DNA from: Lelliottia sp. JS-SCA-14
Lineage (GTDB): Bacteria; Pseudomonadota; Gammaproteobacteria; Enterobacterales; Enterobacteriaceae
Length of the DNA stretch: 64,000 nucleotides
Direction of reading: 5' to 3'
Assembly: GCF_035593345.1 (NCBI RefSeq)
Contig: NZ_CP141606.1
Span: 3,162,001 to 3,226,000, forward strand
The notes below the pieces were generated by a model, which saw only the letters and a list, made by a program, of their open reading frames with translations, did no database searches and had not been told where the DNA came from. The position numbers and the translations under genes are program-made. Shown piece after piece: positions 15,899 through 27,220 of the stretch. Every line of letters starts with the position of its first letter. The stretch's first letter is position 1.

Positions 15899-15932
15899 GT
15901 AGGCCGGGTAAGGCGAAGCCGCTACCCGGCAC
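15899..15932. repeat. REP element
   Basis: GTAGGCCGGGTAAGGCGAAG followed by CCGCTACCCGGC is a typical enterobacterial REP palindrome, downstream of the acetyltransferase and of the convergent mrp gene. Confidence 0.8.
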
Positions 15933-15946
15933 AACAAGGCTACAAA

Positions 15947-17056
15947 TTACACCGCTCGAAACGCGATCTCGCTCGGAATCACTTCACCCTGCCAGTACAG
16001 CTGCGCGGCCACGCGTCCGGCGAGCTGACGGTACATCCCGGCAAACTCACTCTCCGGACTGCGCACCACGGTCGGCTTACCGCTGTCGAGATCTTCACGC
16101 AGCGTAATGTGCAGCGGCATCTGCCCCAGCAGCTGGGTGTGATACTGCGCCGCCAGCCTCTCTGCGCCACCGGTGCCAAAGATCGGCTCGTGGTGCCCGC
16201 AGTTGCTGCAGATATGCACGCTCATGTTCTCGACCACGCCCAGCACCGGCACTTCCACCTTCTCGAACATCACGATGCCTTTTTTGGCGTCGATCAGCGC
16301 GATATCCTGCGGCGTCGTAACCACAACCGCGCCCGTCACCGGAATGTTTTGCGCCAGCGTCAGCTGAATATCACCGGTGCCCGGCGGCATATCCAGTACC
16401 AGATAATCGAGATCCGGCCACATGGTCTCCTGCAGCATCTGCAGCAGCGCCTTGCTGGCCATCGGGCCGCGCCAGACCATGGCGTTATCGTCTGTCACCA
16501 GATAACCGATGGAGTTGGTCGCCAGGCCGTAAGCCATGATCGGCGCCATATGGGTACCGTCCGGCGAGGTTGGACGCTGATTTTCCGCACCCAGCATGTT
16601 CGGGATCGACGGGCCGTAAATATCCGCATCGAGAATACCCACTTTGGCCCCTTCGGCGGCCAGCGCCAGCGCCAGGTTCACGGCGGTGGAGGATTTCCCC
16701 ACCCCGCCCTTGCCGGAGCTGATGGCGATAATGTTCTTCACGCCGTTCACGCCCGGCTGATTCTTCACGCGCTTGAGCGTAGCGATGGTGTGCGTCAGCT
16801 TCCAGTCAATCGCCTTCGCCCCGGTGATGCGCAGCAGGTCAGAGCTGCACTGCTCTTTCAGGGTTTCGAAGGCGCTGGCCCAGACGAAAGGCATCTGCAG
16901 TTCGACGTGCAGCGTGTCATCCAGCCAGGCGACATGATGCAGCGCTTTCAGCGTGGTGAGATTGTGCTTCAGGGTTGGATGCTGAAAATTGGCCAGCGTC
17001 CCGGCAACCATTGCTCTTAAGGCTTCCGGTGATTTGGCCTGGGATTGAGAACTCAT
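15947..17056 (-). CDS. mrp: iron-sulfur cluster carrier protein Mrp/ApbC
   Basis: 369 residues. An N-terminal MIP18-like (DUF59) domain (about 1-85) is followed by a ParA/Mrp P-loop ATPase domain: deviant Walker A ISSGKGGVGKSS, switch region DADIYGPSIP, LDMPPGTGD, and the conserved CSNCG pair of cysteines that bridges an Fe-S cluster in the dimer. It carries and transfers Fe-S clusters to apoproteins in the cytoplasm. Divergent from metG with a 136-nt shared promoter region, exactly as in E. coli. Confidence 0.95.
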   Translation of the reverse strand: MSSQSQAKSPEALRAMVAGTLANFQHPTLKHNLTTLKALHHVAWLDDTLHVELQMPFVWASAFETLKEQCSSDLLRITGAKAIDWKLTHTIATLKRVKNQPGVNGVKNIIAISSGKGGVGKSSTAVNLALALAAEGAKVGILDADIYGPSIPNMLGAENQRPTSPDGTHMAPIMAYGLATNSIGYLVTDDNAMVWRGPMASKALLQMLQETMWPDLDYLVLDMPPGTGDIQLTLAQNIPVTGAVVVTTPQDIALIDAKKGIVMFEKVEVPVLGVVENMSVHICSNCGHHEPIFGTGGAERLAAQYHTQLLGQMPLHITLREDLDSGKPTVVRSPESEFAGMYRQLAGRVAAQLYWQGEVIPSEIAFRAV

Positions 17057-17192
17057 CCCGACTCCTTTGTTCTTGTGAATAAGACCTTAGTTGAACAAGT
17101 TTACCTGAAAGGCCGTGGTTTGTGCTTACTTAATAATGGCCCTTTTGTTACTATCAAAAACCCTTTTTACTGTTAAAGAAGTAATGCCCACT

Positions 17193-19226
17193 ATGACTCA
17201 AGTCGCGAAAAAAATTCTGGTAACGTGCGCCCTGCCGTACGCAAACGGCTCAATCCACCTCGGCCACATGCTGGAGCATATCCAGGCTGATGTCTGGGTC
17301 CGTTACCAGCGAATGCGCGGCCACCAGGTAAACTTCATCTGCGCGGACGATGCTCACGGCACGCCAATCATGCTGAAAGCACAGCAGCTGGGGATCTCCC
17401 CGGAGCAGATGATTACCGAAATGAGTCAGGAGCATCAGACCGATTTTGCTGGCTTTGACATCAGCTACGACAACTACCACTCGACGCACAGCGACGAGAA
17501 CCGCGAGCTGTCCGAGCTTATCTACACCCGACTGAAAGAGAACGGTTTTATTAAAAACCGCACCATCTCTCAGCTCTACGATCCGGAAAAAGGCATGTTC
17601 CTGCCGGACCGTTTTGTGAAGGGCACCTGTCCGAAGTGTAAATCCCCGGATCAGTATGGCGATAACTGCGAAGTGTGCGGCGCGACCTACAGCCCGACCG
17701 AGCTTATCGAGCCGAAATCCGTGGTTTCCGGCGCGACGCCGGTGATGCGTGACTCTGAGCACTTCTTCTTCGACCTGCCGTCGTTTAGCGAAATGCTGCA
17801 GGCGTGGACCCGCAGCGGTGCGCTGCAGGAGCAGGTGGCGAACAAAATGCAGGAGTGGTTCGAATCCGGCCTGCAGCAGTGGGATATCTCCCGCGATGCG
17901 CCGTACTTCGGCTTTGAAATCCCGAACGCACCGGGCAAATATTTTTACGTCTGGCTGGATGCGCCAATCGGCTACATGGGCTCCTTCAAGAACCTGTGCG
18001 ACAAACGCGGCGACACCACGAGCTTCGAAGAGTACTGGAAAAAAGATTCCGACGCCGAGCTGTACCACTTCATCGGCAAAGACATCGTCTATTTCCACAG
18101 CCTGTTCTGGCCAGCGATGCTGGAAGGCAGCGGTTTCCGCAAGCCAACAAACCTGTTCGTGCACGGCTACGTGACGGTGAACGGCGCGAAGATGTCCAAA
18201 TCTCGTGGGACCTTCATCAAAGCCAGCACCTGGCTGAACCACTTCGACGCCGACAGCCTGCGCTACTACTACACCGCGAAGCTCTCTTCGCGCATCGACG
18301 ATATCGACCTGAACCTGGAAGATTTCGTGCAGCGCGTGAACGCCGACATCGTGAACAAGGTGGTGAACCTGGCGTCCCGTAACGCGGGCTTTATCGCCAA
18401 GCGTTTCGATGGCGTGATGGCGGCTGAACTGGCCGATCCTGAGCTGTACAAAACCTTCACCGACGCGGCAGCGACCATCGGCGAAGCCTGGGAAGCGCGT
18501 GAGTTCGGTAAAGCGGTACGCGAAATCATGGCCCTGGCCGACCTGGCGAACCGCTATGTCGACGAGCAGGCGCCGTGGGTGGTTGCGAAGCAGGAAGGCC
18601 GCGATGCGGATCTGCAGGCGATCTGCTCCATGGGCATCAACCTGTTCCGCGTGCTGATGACCTACCTGAAGCCGGTTCTACCGCAGCTGACAGAACGTGC
18701 TGAAGCGTTCCTGAACACGGAGCTGACCTGGGATGCAATCCAGCAGCCGCTGCTCGGCCACAAAGTGAATACCTTCAAAGCGCTGTATAACCGCATTGAG
18801 ATGAAACAGGTTGAAGCCCTGGTTGAGGCGTCCAAAGAAGAGGTGAAAGCCGCCGCTGCGCCCGTCACTGGCCCGCTGGCAGACGATCCGATTCAGGAAA
18901 CCATCACCTTTGATGATTTCGCCAAAGTCGATCTGCGCGTCGCGCTGATTGAAAACGCGGAATTCGTGGAAGGCTCCGACAAACTGCTGCGTCTGACGCT
19001 GGATCTGGGCGGTGAGAAGCGCAACGTCTTCTCCGGCATTCGCTCGGCGTATCCTGATCCGCAGGTGCTGATCGGTCGCCAGACGGTGATGGTCGCCAAC
19101 CTTGCGCCGCGCAAAATGCGCTTCGGCATTTCGGAAGGGATGGTGATGGCCGCCGGTCCTGGCGGGAAGGATATCTTCCTGTTAAGCCCGGACGAAGGTG
19201 CGAAGCCGGGTCAGCAGGTGAAATAA
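17193..19226 (+). CDS. metG: methionyl-tRNA synthetase
   Basis: 677 residues from the ATG at [19 protein letters not shown]; the frame is open further upstream but the E. coli protein starts here and has the same length. Class I synthetase signatures are HLGH (in SIHLGHML) and KMSKS (in [10 protein letters not shown]), plus the zinc-binding [17 protein letters not shown] knuckle. A C-terminal tRNA-binding (OB-fold, EMAP/Trbp111) domain occupies about 575-677. It charges initiator and elongator tRNA-Met. Divergent from mrp. Confidence 0.98.
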   Translation: MTQVAKKILVTCALPYANGSIHLGHMLEHIQADVWVRYQRMRGHQVNFICADDAHGTPIMLKAQQLGISPEQMITEMSQEHQTDFAGFDISYDNYHSTHSDENRELSELIYTRLKENGFIKNRTISQLYDPEKGMFLPDRFVKGTCPKCKSPDQYGDNCEVCGATYSPTELIEPKSVVSGATPVMRDSEHFFFDLPSFSEMLQAWTRSGALQEQVANKMQEWFESGLQQWDISRDAPYFGFEIPNAPGKYFYVWLDAPIGYMGSFKNLCDKRGDTTSFEEYWKKDSDAELYHFIGKDIVYFHSLFWPAMLEGSGFRKPTNLFVHGYVTVNGAKMSKSRGTFIKASTWLNHFDADSLRYYYTAKLSSRIDDIDLNLEDFVQRVNADIVNKVVNLASRNAGFIAKRFDGVMAAELADPELYKTFTDAAATIGEAWEAREFGKAVREIMALADLANRYVDEQAPWVVAKQEGRDADLQAICSMGINLFRVLMTYLKPVLPQLTERAEAFLNTELTWDAIQQPLLGHKVNTFKALYNRIEMKQVEALVEASKEEVKAAAAPVTGPLADDPIQETITFDDFAKVDLRVALIENAEFVEGSDKLLRLTLDLGGEKRNVFSGIRSAYPDPQVLIGRQTVMVANLAPRKMRFGISEGMVMAAGPGGKDIFLLSPDEGAKPGQQVK

Positions 19227-19228
19227 AC

Positions 19229-19259
19229 GAAAAAGCCGCTCAGATGAGCGGCTTTTTTT
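19229..19259 (+). terminator. rho-independent terminator of metG
   Basis: AGCCGCTC / GAGCGGCT, an 8-bp stem with a 4-nt loop and a run of seven T, a few nt after the metG stop. Confidence 0.92.
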
Positions 19260-19283
19260 ATGTCTTTTTTGCCGGGTTACGGT

Positions 19284-19383
19284 GTCGGGTGGCGGCTTCG
19301 CCTTACCCGACCTACAAAACCCTCGCCTTGTCACCCGGTGAGTCAGTTTGGTAGGCCGGGTAAGGCGTAGCCGCCACCCGGCA
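19284..19383. repeat. pair of REP elements (BIME)
   Basis: Two REP palindromes in opposite orientations, GTCGGGTGGCGGCTTCGCC... at 19284-19311 and GTAGGCCGGGTAAGGCGTAG... at 19351-19382, separated by about 40 nt between the convergent genes metG and yehS. Confidence 0.8.
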
Positions 19384-19387
19384 GTTC

Positions 19388-19858
19388 TTACGGCTTCGCG
19401 CTATGCACCCGGTGAGTCAACCCGCGCAGGAAATAACGCATAAACTGGTCACCGCACTCGCGGTAATTCTTATGATCCGGCGCGCGCATCATGGCGGTGA
19501 TTTCTGGCATCGACACGCGGAATTTCTGCTCGGTCATGATGGCTAATACGTCGTCGGATTTCAGGGAAAAGGCGATACGCAGCTTCTTCAGCACGATGTT
19601 GTTATTCACGCGACGCTCTGGTGACAGCACAGGCGCAGACTCGTCTTTCCCGCGCTTATCGTAGATCAGCCCGTTCAGGAACGAAGAGAGGATGATGTCC
19701 GGGCAACGAACGAAGCCCTCTTCGTCCTCTTTGGTGATCCAGCTGGCAATATTCGCCGGAGTGGTCTCGACCTCGGCCAGCGCCAGAATACGAACCAAAT
19801 CGTTATTGTTGGATTTCAGGATGTAGCGCACACTGCGCAGAATATCGTTACTTAACAT
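19388..19858 (-). CDS. yehS: DUF1456 family protein YehS
   Basis: 156 residues from the ATG at MLSNDILRSVRYILK; a longer frame to 19915 would run into btsR. It contains two tandem copies of the DUF1456 unit (about 1-70 and 80-150). It closely matches E. coli YehS, whose function is unknown. It follows btsSR in the same direction, with a 46-nt gap, and is followed by REP elements. Confidence 0.92.
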   Translation of the reverse strand: MLSNDILRSVRYILKSNNNDLVRILALAEVETTPANIASWITKEDEEGFVRCPDIILSSFLNGLIYDKRGKDESAPVLSPERRVNNNIVLKKLRIAFSLKSDDVLAIMTEQKFRVSMPEITAMMRAPDHKNYRECGDQFMRYFLRGLTHRVHSAKP

Positions 19859-19904
19859 AGAGCCTTCAACTGTCGGTGATGCGATGGGGCGCAGTGTACC
19901 AGTT

Positions 19905-20624
19905 TTACAACCCAATCGCCTCTTTCAGGCTTTTCAGATAGCGTCGACTCACCGGCACCGTCTGCCCCGCGCGCAGCACCAGCTCCGCCTGACCGTTCTC
20001 CTCCAGACGAATCTCTTTCAGATGCGCCATGTTCACCAGATACTGGCGATGGCAGCGGATCAGCGGCGTCCGGCTCTCCAGCGTGCGCAGGGTCAGCTCG
20101 GTAAAGCCCTCTTTGCCTTCGCCACTGGTGACAAACACCCCGCTCATGCGGCTGCTGACAAAGGCCACGTCGTCCATCTGCAGGAGATAGATTCGGCTGT
20201 GGCCGGTGCAGGGGATAAATTTCAGCGCCTGCTGGTTTTCCGGCAGCAGCGACACATCCTGCACGCTGCGCTCCTGGCGCAGACGGTTGAGGGTTTTCTC
20301 CAGCCGCTTCTCTTCGATCGGTTTCAGCAGATAATCGAACGCGTGCTCTTCAAAGGCTTTGACCGCATATTCATCAAAGGCGGTGAGAAACACGATGTAC
20401 GGACGATGTTCCGGGTCGAGCATCCCGACCATCTCCAGGCCGCTGATGCGCGGCATCTGGATATCGAGAAACAGCACATCGGGGCGCAATTTATGCACCG
20501 CACCAATGGCTTCGATGGCGTTGGCGCACTCACCCGCGATTTCAATGTCGCTCTGTTCCTGTAACAGAACCCGCAGGTTTTCCCGCGCTAACGGCTCATC
20601 ATCGACAATCAGCACTCTTAGCAT
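19905..20624 (-). CDS. btsR: two-component response regulator BtsR (LytTR family)
   Basis: 239 residues. The receiver domain (about 1-115) has acidic residues in VDDE, the phosphoacceptor Asp in VLFLDIQMP (about residue 54), and a conserved Lys in YLLKPIEE. A LytTR DNA-binding domain follows (about 140-239; [22 protein letters not shown]). Partner of BtsS, sensing extracellular pyruvate and activating the pyruvate transporter gene btsT. The start overlaps the btsS end by 7 nt. Confidence 0.95.
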   Translation of the reverse strand: MLRVLIVDDEPLARENLRVLLQEQSDIEIAGECANAIEAIGAVHKLRPDVLFLDIQMPRISGLEMVGMLDPEHRPYIVFLTAFDEYAVKAFEEHAFDYLLKPIEEKRLEKTLNRLRQERSVQDVSLLPENQQALKFIPCTGHSRIYLLQMDDVAFVSSRMSGVFVTSGEGKEGFTELTLRTLESRTPLIRCHRQYLVNMAHLKEIRLEENGQAELVLRAGQTVPVSRRYLKSLKEAIGL

Positions 20625-22306
20625 GCGTTTTCCTCCAGGGGCAATCGTAGGGTAATACGGGTAAAACTGTCCGGCTCGCAGTCGACGGTAATGCCGCAGT
20701 CATCGCCAAAATGCGCGCGCAGACGTTTGTCGACCAGGCTCATTCCCAGCCCGCCCGACTCGGCGCCGGGCAAGTACAGCCCGGCGTTATCTTCAATATC
20801 CAGCACCAGGTGGTGATTAAACCGGCTGGCAGAGATACGGATTTCGCCAGTGCCCAGCAGCTGCGAGGTGCCGTGCTTAATGGCGTTTTCCACAATCGGC
20901 TGCAGGGTAAACGCCGGAAGATGCTGATGGGCCAGCTCAATCGGCACAAACAGCGAGACCTGCAACCGCGACTGAAAGCGCGCTTTCTCGATTTGCAGAT
21001 AGGCATTCACGTGTTCAATCTCATCGGCCAGGGTCACAATCTCTGAAGGCCGCTTCAGGTTCTTGCGGAAAAAGGTCGACAGAAACTGCACCAGCTGCGT
21101 CGCCTGATCGCTGTCGTGGCGGATCACCGCCTTGAGCGTATTCAGGGCGTTAAACAGGAAATGCGGATTGACCTGGGCGTGCAGGAGCTTGATTTCCGAC
21201 TGGGTCAGGAGCGCTTTTTGCCGCTCGTACTGCCCCGCCAGGATCTGCGCCGACAGCAGCTGGGCGATCCCCTCCCCCAGCGTACGGTTGATGGAGCTGA
21301 ACAGCCGGTTCTTCGCTTCGTACAATTTGATAGTGCCCATCACCCGCTGATTCTCACCGCGCAGGGGGATCACCAGCGTCGAACCGAGTTTGCACTGTGG
21401 ATGCAATGAGCAGCGGTACGGCACTTCATTCCCGTCGGCGTACACCACTTCGCCCGTTTCAATCGCACGCAGCGTATAAGCCGATGAAATCGGTTTGCCA
21501 GGCAGATGGTGATCGTCGCCGGTGCCGGTAAAGGCCAGCAGCCTTTCGCGGTCGGTGATCGCCACTGCGCCGATGTCCAGCTCCTGATACAGCACCTGCG
21601 CCACCTTCATGCTGTTCTCTTCGTTAAAGCCCTGGCGCAAAATCCCTTCCGTCGAGGCCGCCACTTTCAGCGCCGTGGCCGAGAACGCCGAGGTGTATTT
21701 CTCAAACATCGCGCGCTTATCCAAAAGGATGCGCATAAACAGCGCCGCGCCAACCGTATTGGTCACCATCATCGGGGCGGCGATGCTGCTCACCAGATGC
21801 AGGGCATCTTCGAACGGACGGGCGATCAGCAGAATAATCAGCATCTGCGCCAGCTCCGCCACCAGCGTAATCGCCCCGGCGGTCAGCGGGCTAAAGACTT
21901 TATCCGGACGACCACGCTTGATCATATAGCTGTGAACGAGGCCGCCGAGCAGCCCTTCGACAATCGTCGAGATCATACAGCTGAGCGCGGTCATGCCGCC
22001 CATCGAGTAGCGATGCAATCCGCCCGTCAGCCCGACCAGGCCGCCCACCACCGGGCCGCCGAGCAGCCCGCCCATCACCGCCCCGATGGCGCGCGTGTTG
22101 GCGATCGAGTCTTCAATGTGCAGACCAAAATAGGTGCCGAGAATGCAGAAAATCGAGAAGGTGACGTAGCAGAGAAGCTTGTGCGGCAGGCGAACGGTCA
22201 CCTGCATCAGCGGAATAAACAGCCGCGTTTTGCTCATCAGCCAGGCGATGACCAGGAAAACGCACATCTGCTGAAGCAGCAGCAACACCAGATTAAATTC
22301 GTACAT
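20618..22306 (-). CDS. btsS: sensor histidine kinase BtsS (pyruvate sensing)
   Basis: 562 residues from the ATG at [13 protein letters not shown], the start used in E. coli YehU/BtsS; five extra upstream codons are possible but unsupported. There are about six N-terminal transmembrane helices (5TM-5TMR_LYT type, residues 5-200), a GAF domain (about 220-345), a LytS-type phosphoacceptor region ([14 protein letters not shown]) and an HATPase_c domain ([20 protein letters not shown]). It senses external pyruvate as a high-affinity receptor. Confidence 0.95.
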   Translation of the reverse strand: MYEFNLVLLLLQQMCVFLVIAWLMSKTRLFIPLMQVTVRLPHKLLCYVTFSIFCILGTYFGLHIEDSIANTRAIGAVMGGLLGGPVVGGLVGLTGGLHRYSMGGMTALSCMISTIVEGLLGGLVHSYMIKRGRPDKVFSPLTAGAITLVAELAQMLIILLIARPFEDALHLVSSIAAPMMVTNTVGAALFMRILLDKRAMFEKYTSAFSATALKVAASTEGILRQGFNEENSMKVAQVLYQELDIGAVAITDRERLLAFTGTGDDHHLPGKPISSAYTLRAIETGEVVYADGNEVPYRCSLHPQCKLGSTLVIPLRGENQRVMGTIKLYEAKNRLFSSINRTLGEGIAQLLSAQILAGQYERQKALLTQSEIKLLHAQVNPHFLFNALNTLKAVIRHDSDQATQLVQFLSTFFRKNLKRPSEIVTLADEIEHVNAYLQIEKARFQSRLQVSLFVPIELAHQHLPAFTLQPIVENAIKHGTSQLLGTGEIRISASRFNHHLVLDIEDNAGLYLPGAESGGLGMSLVDKRLRAHFGDDCGITVDCEPDSFTRITLRLPLEENAC

Positions 22307-22525
22307 GACTGCAAACCGCACTGTCTAAAAACGCGTAACATACACTGATACACATTAACTTTCTTTGAAGCATTCCAAAAAAGCTGCAATTCGTGCCCGT
22401 CATCACATCCTTTAGCGGAACAATTTCCACCCTTCGCATTATTTGTTCAAAAAACGGTCGATTCTTCCTGGTTCGCGAATCAGCGTCTACAGTTATTCTG
22501 GGGATGCGCAAGCCAGGGGGCGAAC

Positions 22526-23254
22526 ATGGCGCTTTACACGATAGGTGAAGTGGCACTGCTTTGTGATATCAATCCTGTGACGCTGCGAGCATGGCAGCGG
22601 CGGTATGAGCTGCTAAAACCGCAGCGAACAGACGGAGGACATCGTCTGTTTAACGAGGCGGATATCGATCGGATCCGCGAGATCAAAAGCTGGATCGATA
22701 ACGGTGTCCAGGTCAGCAAGGTCAAATCGCTGTTATGTGAACACGATGCCGATAGTCTGGCCGAATGGCGTGAACATCAGGAAACACTGCTCCGGCTGCT
22801 GCAGGCCGGTAACTTTCAGCGTCTGCGAACCTGGATCAAGGAGCAGGGTCGGGATTATCCCGCCCAGACGCTCATCACACATCTGTTTATCCCGCTTCGT
22901 CGCCGTCTCTCTCAGCAACCGGCGCTCCAGGCGCTGCTGAGTATGCTCGATGGCATGCTGATCAATTACATTTCCGTGTGCCTGTCGACGGCACGCAAGA
23001 AGAGCGGAAAGGACGCCCTGGTGGTCGGCTGGAATGTTCACGACACCACCCGCTTATGGCTCGAAGCCTGGATAGCCACGCAGCAAGGCTGGCGTGTAGA
23101 CGTGCTGGCGCATTCATTAGCTCAGCTTCGCCCGGAGCTTTTCGAAGGGCAAACCCTGCTGGTCTGGTGCGGAGATATCCCCACTGCCGCCCAACAGCAG
23201 TCGCTGAATGAATGGCGCGAACACGGCTACCCCGTCATTACTCTCGGCCCGTAA
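22526..23254 (+). CDS. mlrA: MerR-like regulator MlrA, activator of curli gene csgD
   Basis: 242 residues. The MerR-type winged helix (MALYTIGEVALLCDINPVTLRAWQRRYELLKPQRTDGGHRLF) occupies residues 1-70, followed by a C-terminal B12-binding-like/MlrA sensor domain. In E. coli and Salmonella MlrA activates csgD and thus curli and biofilm formation. Divergent from btsS with a 219-nt gap; the ATG is preceded by GGGGGCGAAC. Confidence 0.95.
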   Translation: MALYTIGEVALLCDINPVTLRAWQRRYELLKPQRTDGGHRLFNEADIDRIREIKSWIDNGVQVSKVKSLLCEHDADSLAEWREHQETLLRLLQAGNFQRLRTWIKEQGRDYPAQTLITHLFIPLRRRLSQQPALQALLSMLDGMLINYISVCLSTARKKSGKDALVVGWNVHDTTRLWLEAWIATQQGWRVDVLAHSLAQLRPELFEGQTLLVWCGDIPTAAQQQSLNEWREHGYPVITLGP

Positions 23255-23332
23255 ATGTCTTCCCGGCATTTAATGGTTCATTAACAGGTGTGCTTCACCG
23301 TATAATTGGGCGGTTAACAAAAGGAGCACATT

Positions 23333-23446
23333 ATGAAGGCAACCAAAGTGGCCGTAATTACCCTCTTCGCCTTAATGGCCATCAGCGGCATTGGCGGCGT
23401 GATGCTGGCCGGCTACTCATTTATCGTGCGTGGCGGTGTCGGCTGA
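23333..23446 (+). CDS. yohO: small membrane protein YohO
   Basis: 37 residues ([20 protein letters not shown]... ending SFIVRGGVG), one transmembrane segment. It matches the E. coli small protein YohO, with identical [18 protein letters not shown] ribosome-binding site (AAGGAG) lies 7 nt upstream. The 3' end overlaps the convergent yehW gene by 26 nt. Function unknown. Confidence 0.92.
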   Translation: MKATKVAVITLFALMAISGIGGVMLAGYSFIVRGGVG

Positions 23447-24158
23447 GATACTGCGCCAGCCGTTCAAACCCGCGATCGACCACAATCGCTGCCAGCGCCA
23501 CCAGCACCGCACCCTGCACAATATAGGCTGAGTTAAATCCGCTCAGTCCGATGATAATCGGCGTGCCCAGGGTATTCGCCCCGACCGTTGACGCAATGGT
23601 CGCGGTCCCGATATTGATAATCACCGACGTCCGTACTCCCGCCAGAATCACCGGCGCTGCCAGCGGCAGCTCGACTTTACGCAGTCGCTGCCCCGCGCTC
23701 ATCCCCATCCCTTCCGCCACGCTGGTCACCGCCGCAGGCACGGCTGTTAATCCGGCCAGCGTCGCCTGCAAGATCGGCAGCACGCCGTATAAAATCAGGG
23801 CAATGATCGCCGGTTGCTGACCAAAGCCGATCACCGGCACCGCAATCGCCAGCACCGCCACCGGCGGGAAGGTCTGCCCGATCGCGGCGATGGTCTCCAC
23901 CAGCGGGCGAAACTCTTTACCCAAAGGCCGCGTCACCGCAATTCCGGCCCCGACGCCGATCACAATCGCGATGGCGCTCGACACGCCCACCAGCCAGAAA
24001 TGGGCCAGCGTCAGGCTGATAAAACTCTCCTGCAGATAGACCGGGCGCGGCAGGCCAGGGAACAGCGCGCCAAACAGCCCGCCGCTGTAGGGCATTAGCC
24101 ACAGCAGCGCGACGAACAGCAGCACCAGCCACAGGAGCGGATCACGTAGCCATTTCAC
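23421..24158 (-). CDS. yehW: osmoprotectant-type ABC transporter permease YehW
   Basis: 245 residues from a GTG start at 24158, chosen because GGGAGG lies upstream at good spacing and the protein then begins like E. coli YehW ([10 protein letters not shown]). There are about six transmembrane segments and the permease EAA-type loop ([26 protein letters not shown]). It pairs with YehY as the membrane part of the YehZYXW importer. The start overlaps yehX by 17 nt; the 3' end overlaps yohO on the other strand. Confidence 0.93.
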   Translation of the reverse strand: MKWLRDPLLWLVLLFVALLWLMPYSGGLFGALFPGLPRPVYLQESFISLTLAHFWLVGVSSAIAIVIGVGAGIAVTRPLGKEFRPLVETIAAIGQTFPPVAVLAIAVPVIGFGQQPAIIALILYGVLPILQATLAGLTAVPAAVTSVAEGMGMSAGQRLRKVELPLAAPVILAGVRTSVIINIGTATIASTVGANTLGTPIIIGLSGFNSAYIVQGAVLVALAAIVVDRGFERLAQYLSRHRHAR

Positions 24159-25092
24159 GTTCCACCTCCCCTGCCAGCAGATCGCGAAAATGCAGCGTCC
24201 CGCACGGCGCGCCCTGCTCATCCACCACCGGCAACACTTCGCACTGACGGGCGACAAAGGCCGAGAGCGCATCGCGCAGGCTCATCTGCGCCTGAAGGGG
24301 TTCGCCGGTCACCGCCCGATCCTGCGGACGTAAATACTCTGCGACCGTGCGCAGGGAGAGCAGTCGCACGCCCAGTTCGCTTCGGCCAAAGAATTCGCGC
24401 ACGAAATCCGTCGCCGGGCGGGTTAACAGCTCCAGCGGCGTGCCCTGCTGCACCACTTCCCCGTTGTCCATTAATACCAGACGATCGGCGAGGCGCAGGG
24501 CTTCGTCGATATCGTGCGTCACCAGAATAATCGTGCGCCCAAGAATGCGGTGGATGCGGGTCATCTCCGTTTGCAGCGCGCTGCGGGTCACCGGGTCCAG
24601 CGCGCCGAAAGGTTCATCCATCAGCAACACTTCAGGATTGGCGGCTAACGCGCGCGCCACCCCGACGCGCTGCTGCTGCCCGCCGGACAGCTGATGCGGG
24701 TAGCGCTCGCGAAGCGCAGGCTCCAGCCCCAGGAGCGCCATCAGCTCATCGACGCGATCCGCCACTTTCTGCCGCGACCATTTTTGCAATTGCGGCACGG
24801 TGGCGATGTTCTGCGCCACCGTCCAGTGCGGGAACAGGCCAATCGACTGAATGGCGTAGCCCATCCGGCGGCGCAGCTCCAGCACCGGCAGGCTGCGGAT
24901 CTCCTCCCCGGCAAAACGAATCAGCCCGCTGTCGTGTTCCACCAGCCGGTTGATCATTTTAAGCGTGGTCGATTTCCCCGACCCGGAGGTACCGATCAGC
25001 ACCGAAAATGCCCCTTCCTCAAAGCGCAGGTTCAGGTTTTTTACCGCCGTCTGCCCGGCAAATTCTTTGCTCACATCGTGAAATTCAATCAT
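24142..25092 (-). CDS. yehX: osmoprotectant-type ABC transporter ATP-binding protein YehX
   Basis: 316 residues. ABC ATPase with Walker [11 protein letters not shown]-loop, signature LSGGQQQR, Walker [13 protein letters not shown] and switch His in ILVTHD. A C-terminal CBS-type regulatory region (about 255-310) is typical of quaternary amine importers. It overlaps yehY at the start (8 nt) and yehW at the end, so the operon is tightly packed: osmF-yehY-yehX-yehW. Confidence 0.95.
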   Translation of the reverse strand: MIEFHDVSKEFAGQTAVKNLNLRFEEGAFSVLIGTSGSGKSTTLKMINRLVEHDSGLIRFAGEEIRSLPVLELRRRMGYAIQSIGLFPHWTVAQNIATVPQLQKWSRQKVADRVDELMALLGLEPALRERYPHQLSGGQQQRVGVARALAANPEVLLMDEPFGALDPVTRSALQTEMTRIHRILGRTIILVTHDIDEALRLADRLVLMDNGEVVQQGTPLELLTRPATDFVREFFGRSELGVRLLSLRTVAEYLRPQDRAVTGEPLQAQMSLRDALSAFVARQCEVLPVVDEQGAPCGTLHFRDLLAGEVEREMAT

Positions 25093-26242
25093 TATTTTTT
25101 CCCTTCAGCAGGGCCAGCCACAGGGCAAAGAGCGCGTCCACCACCACCGCCAGGGCGATGGTCGGAATCACACCGAGTAACACCAGATCCAGCGCGCTGC
25201 TGAGCAGGCCCTGGAATACCAGCGCCCCAAAACCTCCCGCGCCAATCAGCGCGGCAATCACCGCCATGCCGACGGTTTGCACCGCGACCACCCGCAGACT
25301 GCGCAGCAGAAGCGGCAGCGCGAGCGGCAGCTGGATCTTCCAGAACCGCTGGCTGGTGCTCATCCCCATCGCGCTGGCGCTCTCCAGCACCTCCGGGGAA
25401 ACCTGGCTCAATCCCGCCAGCACGCCGCGCGCTAATGGCAGCAGCGCGTACAGCACCAGCGCAATGAGCGCGGGCGTCAGCCCGGTTCCGGCGATGCCGA
25501 TGGCGGCCAGCGCCGGAAAGGATTTCACCAGCCCGGCGAGCGGCGCAATCAGCAAGCCAAACAACGCCACGGAAGGGATGGTCTGAATCACGTTCAGCAC
25601 GGTAAATACCGGTCCCTGACGCGTGGGATGGCGGTAGCACCACAGGCCGATCGGCACGCCGATGAGCAGCGCCGGAACCAGGGTGCCAAACAGGATCGTC
25701 AAGTGCTGAGCCAGCGCATCGTTAAACACCTCCTGACGATTGGCGTACTCTTTCAGCAGCGAAAGCGTGTTCAGCTCGCCGCTGAACAGCACCGCCAGGG
25801 GCAAAATCCAGATCTGCGCATTCAGCAGCCAGCGCCACACCGGGCGGGTGGTCAGGCGGCGGATCGCATCGCTACAGGCGAGCAGGCACAGGGCCATCCA
25901 CAGCCACAGACCGCTGCCTGTCGAGGTACGCGCCAGCGGGGTTTCCGCGGTGGCGAGATGCGTTGCCGCAAGCCCGGCACTCCAGGCCAGCAGCACAAAA
26001 AGCAGTTCACAAACCATCAGCGTGAGAATGAGCGGCACCCGCCCCGCGCAAAACGACAGCACGGTGACGCCTACCAGAGAGAGCGCCAGCGGGAGGGGCG
26101 AGATCGCCCACACCTGCCAGACCGACAGCCCCTCGCCGGACATCAGCCGGTTCGGGGCGAAATTGACGAACGGAAGCGCGCACGCCGCCAACCCGACAAA
26201 CGCGAGCAGAAGCAGTACGCGGTTATGACATGTCTTTGGCAA
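25085..26242 (-). CDS. yehY: osmoprotectant-type ABC transporter permease YehY
   Basis: 385 residues, longer than YehW because of an N-terminal region with several extra transmembrane helices (about 1-150). The C-terminal permease domain contains the coupling loop [26 protein letters not shown]. Second permease of the YehZYXW system, which in E. coli is a low-affinity glycine-betaine-type importer under RpoS control. It starts 12 nt after osmF. Confidence 0.94.
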   Translation of the reverse strand: MPKTCHNRVLLLLAFVGLAACALPFVNFAPNRLMSGEGLSVWQVWAISPLPLALSLVGVTVLSFCAGRVPLILTLMVCELLFVLLAWSAGLAATHLATAETPLARTSTGSGLWLWMALCLLACSDAIRRLTTRPVWRWLLNAQIWILPLAVLFSGELNTLSLLKEYANRQEVFNDALAQHLTILFGTLVPALLIGVPIGLWCYRHPTRQGPVFTVLNVIQTIPSVALFGLLIAPLAGLVKSFPALAAIGIAGTGLTPALIALVLYALLPLARGVLAGLSQVSPEVLESASAMGMSTSQRFWKIQLPLALPLLLRSLRVVAVQTVGMAVIAALIGAGGFGALVFQGLLSSALDLVLLGVIPTIALAVVVDALFALWLALLKGKNND

Positions 26243-26254
26243 AGCGTTGTCCTG

Positions 26255-27172
26255 TTACTTCACGAGTCCTTTTTGCTTCAGGAAATCTGCCGCCACTTTT
26301 TTGGCATCCAGCCCTTCCACCGCAATGCTCGCGTTGAGCTGTTGCAGGGTTTTCTCATCGAGTTTTTCAAACACCGGTTTCAGCCAGTCGCCGATCTGCG
26401 GATAGGCTTTCAGCACCGCCTCGCGAACCACCGGCGTTGGGGCATAGATCGGCTGAACGCCTTTCGGATCGCTCAGGGTTTGCAGACCCAGCGCCGCCAC
26501 CGGACCGTCGGTGCCGTAGGCCATCGCCGCGTTCACGCCCGACGTTTGCTGGGCGGCAGCTTTGATGGTCACCGCCGTATCACCGCCCGCCAGCGACAGC
26601 AGCTGGCTCTGGTCGAGTTTGAAATCGTAAGCTTTTTCAAAGGCCGGGAGCGCATCCGGGCGCTCGATAAATTCCGCCGAGGCCGCCAGTTTGAAGTCGC
26701 CTTTATCTTTCAGATAGCGGCTCAGATCGTCGAGGGAGGTGAGTTTGCCTTTCTCAGCGATATCCTTGCGCACCGCGATGGTCCAGGTGTTGTTGGCGGG
26801 CGCAGGCGTCAGCCAGATCAGCTTGTTCTGTTCGGCGTCGAGTTTTTTCACTTTCTCGTAGCCCGCGCTGGCATTTTTCCACGCGGCGTCGTTTTCATCT
26901 TTGAAGAAGAACGCCCCGTTGCCGGTGTATTCCGGATAGATATCCAGCTCGCCGGAGGTGATCGCCCCGCGCACCACCGGCGTGGTGCCGAGCTGCACTT
27001 TATTCACGGTTTTCACGCCGTGGCTCTCCAGCACCTGCAGGATAATATTGCCCAGCAGCGCCCCTTCCGTATCAATTTTAGACCCAACCTTCACCGGCTC
27101 TGCCGCCTGTAAAGGCAGGCTCAGCGCCGCCAGTAACGCCGCTGAACCCCATATCCCCTTTGCGATTGTCAT
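26255..27172 (-). CDS. osmF: periplasmic substrate-binding protein OsmF (YehZ)
   Basis: 305 residues with a signal peptide (about 1-23, cleavage after LQA). OpuAC-type quaternary-amine binding domain: KVGSKIDTEGALLGNIILQVLE, GELDIYPEYTGNGAFFF. First gene of the osmF-yehYXW operon. Upstream on the minus strand is a sigma-S-like -10 element (see separate entry), consistent with the osmotic and stationary-phase induction known in E. coli. Confidence 0.95.
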   Translation of the reverse strand: MTIAKGIWGSAALLAALSLPLQAAEPVKVGSKIDTEGALLGNIILQVLESHGVKTVNKVQLGTTPVVRGAITSGELDIYPEYTGNGAFFFKDENDAAWKNASAGYEKVKKLDAEQNKLIWLTPAPANNTWTIAVRKDIAEKGKLTSLDDLSRYLKDKGDFKLAASAEFIERPDALPAFEKAYDFKLDQSQLLSLAGGDTAVTIKAAAQQTSGVNAAMAYGTDGPVAALGLQTLSDPKGVQPIYAPTPVVREAVLKAYPQIGDWLKPVFEKLDEKTLQQLNASIAVEGLDAKKVAADFLKQKGLVK

Positions 27173-27220
27173 TCCACTTTCCTCATTAATTTGCCGCCTT
27201 TATCAGGGGCTTGAGAGAAA

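Noticed and set aside
21506..22348. 280-codon plus-strand frame across btsS
   Set aside because: Antisense to a conserved histidine kinase, with typical shadow composition.
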